Position numbers and translations under genes: made by a program. A model generated the notes under the pieces. That model saw only the letters and a program-made list of their open reading frames with translations. It searched no databases and was not told where the DNA came from. A DNA stretch of 64,000 nucleotides, from positions 186,001 to 250,000 of the forward strand of contig NZ_JAGXTP010000002.1 in the NCBI RefSeq assembly GCF_018334155.1. Direction: 5' to 3'. The stretch's first letter is position 1; every line of letters begins with the position of its first letter. This stretch comes from Devosia litorisediminis (GTDB taxonomy: Bacteria > Pseudomonadota > Alphaproteobacteria > Rhizobiales > Devosiaceae). Shown here piece after piece: positions 63,464-64,000 of this stretch.

Positions 63464-64000
63464 TTGCCGGCGGTGCGATGACGCCGTTCAACCGACGCAA
63501 GGACGGCTCGTCCTGGCGCGACTGGGCCAGACAGGCCTTCGAGGCGGCATTGGCCGACGCCAATCTGGAGCGGTCGGACATTGATGCGCTGGTCGTGGCT
63601 AGCGAGAGCGACTTCTTCACCCTGCAACTGAACCCGGCCAGCGTGCTGGCCGATGATCTGGCGCTGTTTGGCAAGCCGGTGATGCGTGTCGAAGGTGGCG
63701 GTGCGTCGGGTCACCTCGCGGTGCAGGCGGCGGTGATGCAGGTGCTTTCCGGTCAGGCGGCCCGTGTCGCGGTGCTTGGTGTCGAGGCGCTGGCAGCCCA
63801 TCTGCCCGGCACCACCGTGTCCGCTCTCTACGGGCTGTCGTTCGACGCCTGGACGGACGGAATGACTGGCGTCGATTCCACCGCGCTTTATGCCTTGTCC
63901 GCTCTGGCATTTCAGGAGCGAACCGGCGCCAGCGAAAGCGACTTCGCCGCAGTGGCCGTACGCAATCGGGACCATGCGCGCGACAATAAATTTGCGCATC
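63448..64000 (+). CDS. Thiolase-like protein, SCP-x type (3' partial)
   Basis: ATG 63448 with GAGAGCGAG upstream; 184 codons are visible before the window ends. VIIAGGAMTPFNRRKDGS is the usual thiolase start. Residues near 88 (VEGGGASGHLAVQAAVM) match the region where acetyl-CoA acetyltransferases carry the nucleophile Cys, but a Ser/Ala-type sequence is seen, as in SCP-x-like relatives. It probably acts in lipid or acyl-CoA metabolism. Function cannot be fixed from the fragment. Confidence 0.8.
   Translation, partial: MDPVIIAGGAMTPFNRRKDGSSWRDWARQAFEAALADANLERSDIDALVVASESDFFTLQLNPASVLADDLALFGKPVMRVEGGGASGHLAVQAAVMQVLSGQAARVAVLGVEALAAHLPGTTVSALYGLSFDAWTDGMTGVDSTALYALSALAFQERTGASESDFAAVAVRNRDHARDNKFAH

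Overview
The window reads as a chromosomal segment of an alphaproteobacterium. The gene families fit Hyphomicrobiales or Rhodobacterales, and a Devosia-like genome is my best guess; this rests on family recognition only and was not tested. Its main feature is an approx. 54.4-kb genomic island (about 3,096-57,536). The left edge is the 3' end of an intact tRNA-Arg(ACG) gene. A 23-bp direct repeat with one mismatch marks both edges (3087-3109 and 57514-57536).

Left flank (1-3,095): a lipoamide-dehydrogenase-like flavoprotein that has lost its redox cysteines, a membrane histidine kinase, and the tRNA. Island, left arm (3.1-9.6 kb): a large serine recombinase whose last codons are read antisense through the tRNA, a hairpin-rich non-coding stretch, a CoiA-like nuclease candidate encoded with an AAA+ ATPase, small ORFs, and a MITE-like element. 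Catabolic module (9.6-20.4 kb): nitroreductase, PIG-L hydratase-like protein, periplasmic-binding-fold decarboxylase-like protein, a complete tripartite tricarboxylate transporter (TctC, TctB, TctA), 2-hydroxyacid dehydrogenase, RraA-type aldolase, FAH-family hydrolase, MFS exporter and IclR regulator. It is bracketed by two copies of a ~64-bp repeat. Mobilisation module (20.9-27.7 kb): MobF relaxase-helicase, ParA-like ATPase, small membrane proteins and two unrecognised proteins. There are no type IV secretion genes, so this looks like a mobilisable element or a remnant of one.

Polysaccharide region (28.2-54.6 kb): an acyltransferase, an NHL-like lipoprotein and an MBOAT/SGNH O-acetylation pair, a Wzy-like polymerase, then a long, mostly translationally coupled operon. 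The operon holds a PglF-type 4,6-dehydratase, HpaI-like aldolase, MurJ/Wzx-like flippase, PglC-type initiating transferase, asparagine-synthase-like amidotransferase, glycosyltransferase, a WbpG/HisF/HisH amidination trio, NeuA/NeuB/NeuC/NeuD-type enzymes and a CBS-aminotransferase fusion. A deacetylase/formyltransferase pair follows. Together they predict a surface glycan carrying a legionaminic-type nonulosonic acid with acetamidino and N-formyl groups. IS5, IS3, IS66 and IS21 remnants break up this part. A tyrosine recombinase lies just inside the right edge.

Right flank (57.5-64 kb): a truncated flavodoxin-family pseudogene whose homology ends at the island edge, an FMN riboswitch driving ribD-ribE-ribBA-ribH, an MFS transporter, and the start of a thiolase-like gene that runs off the window.
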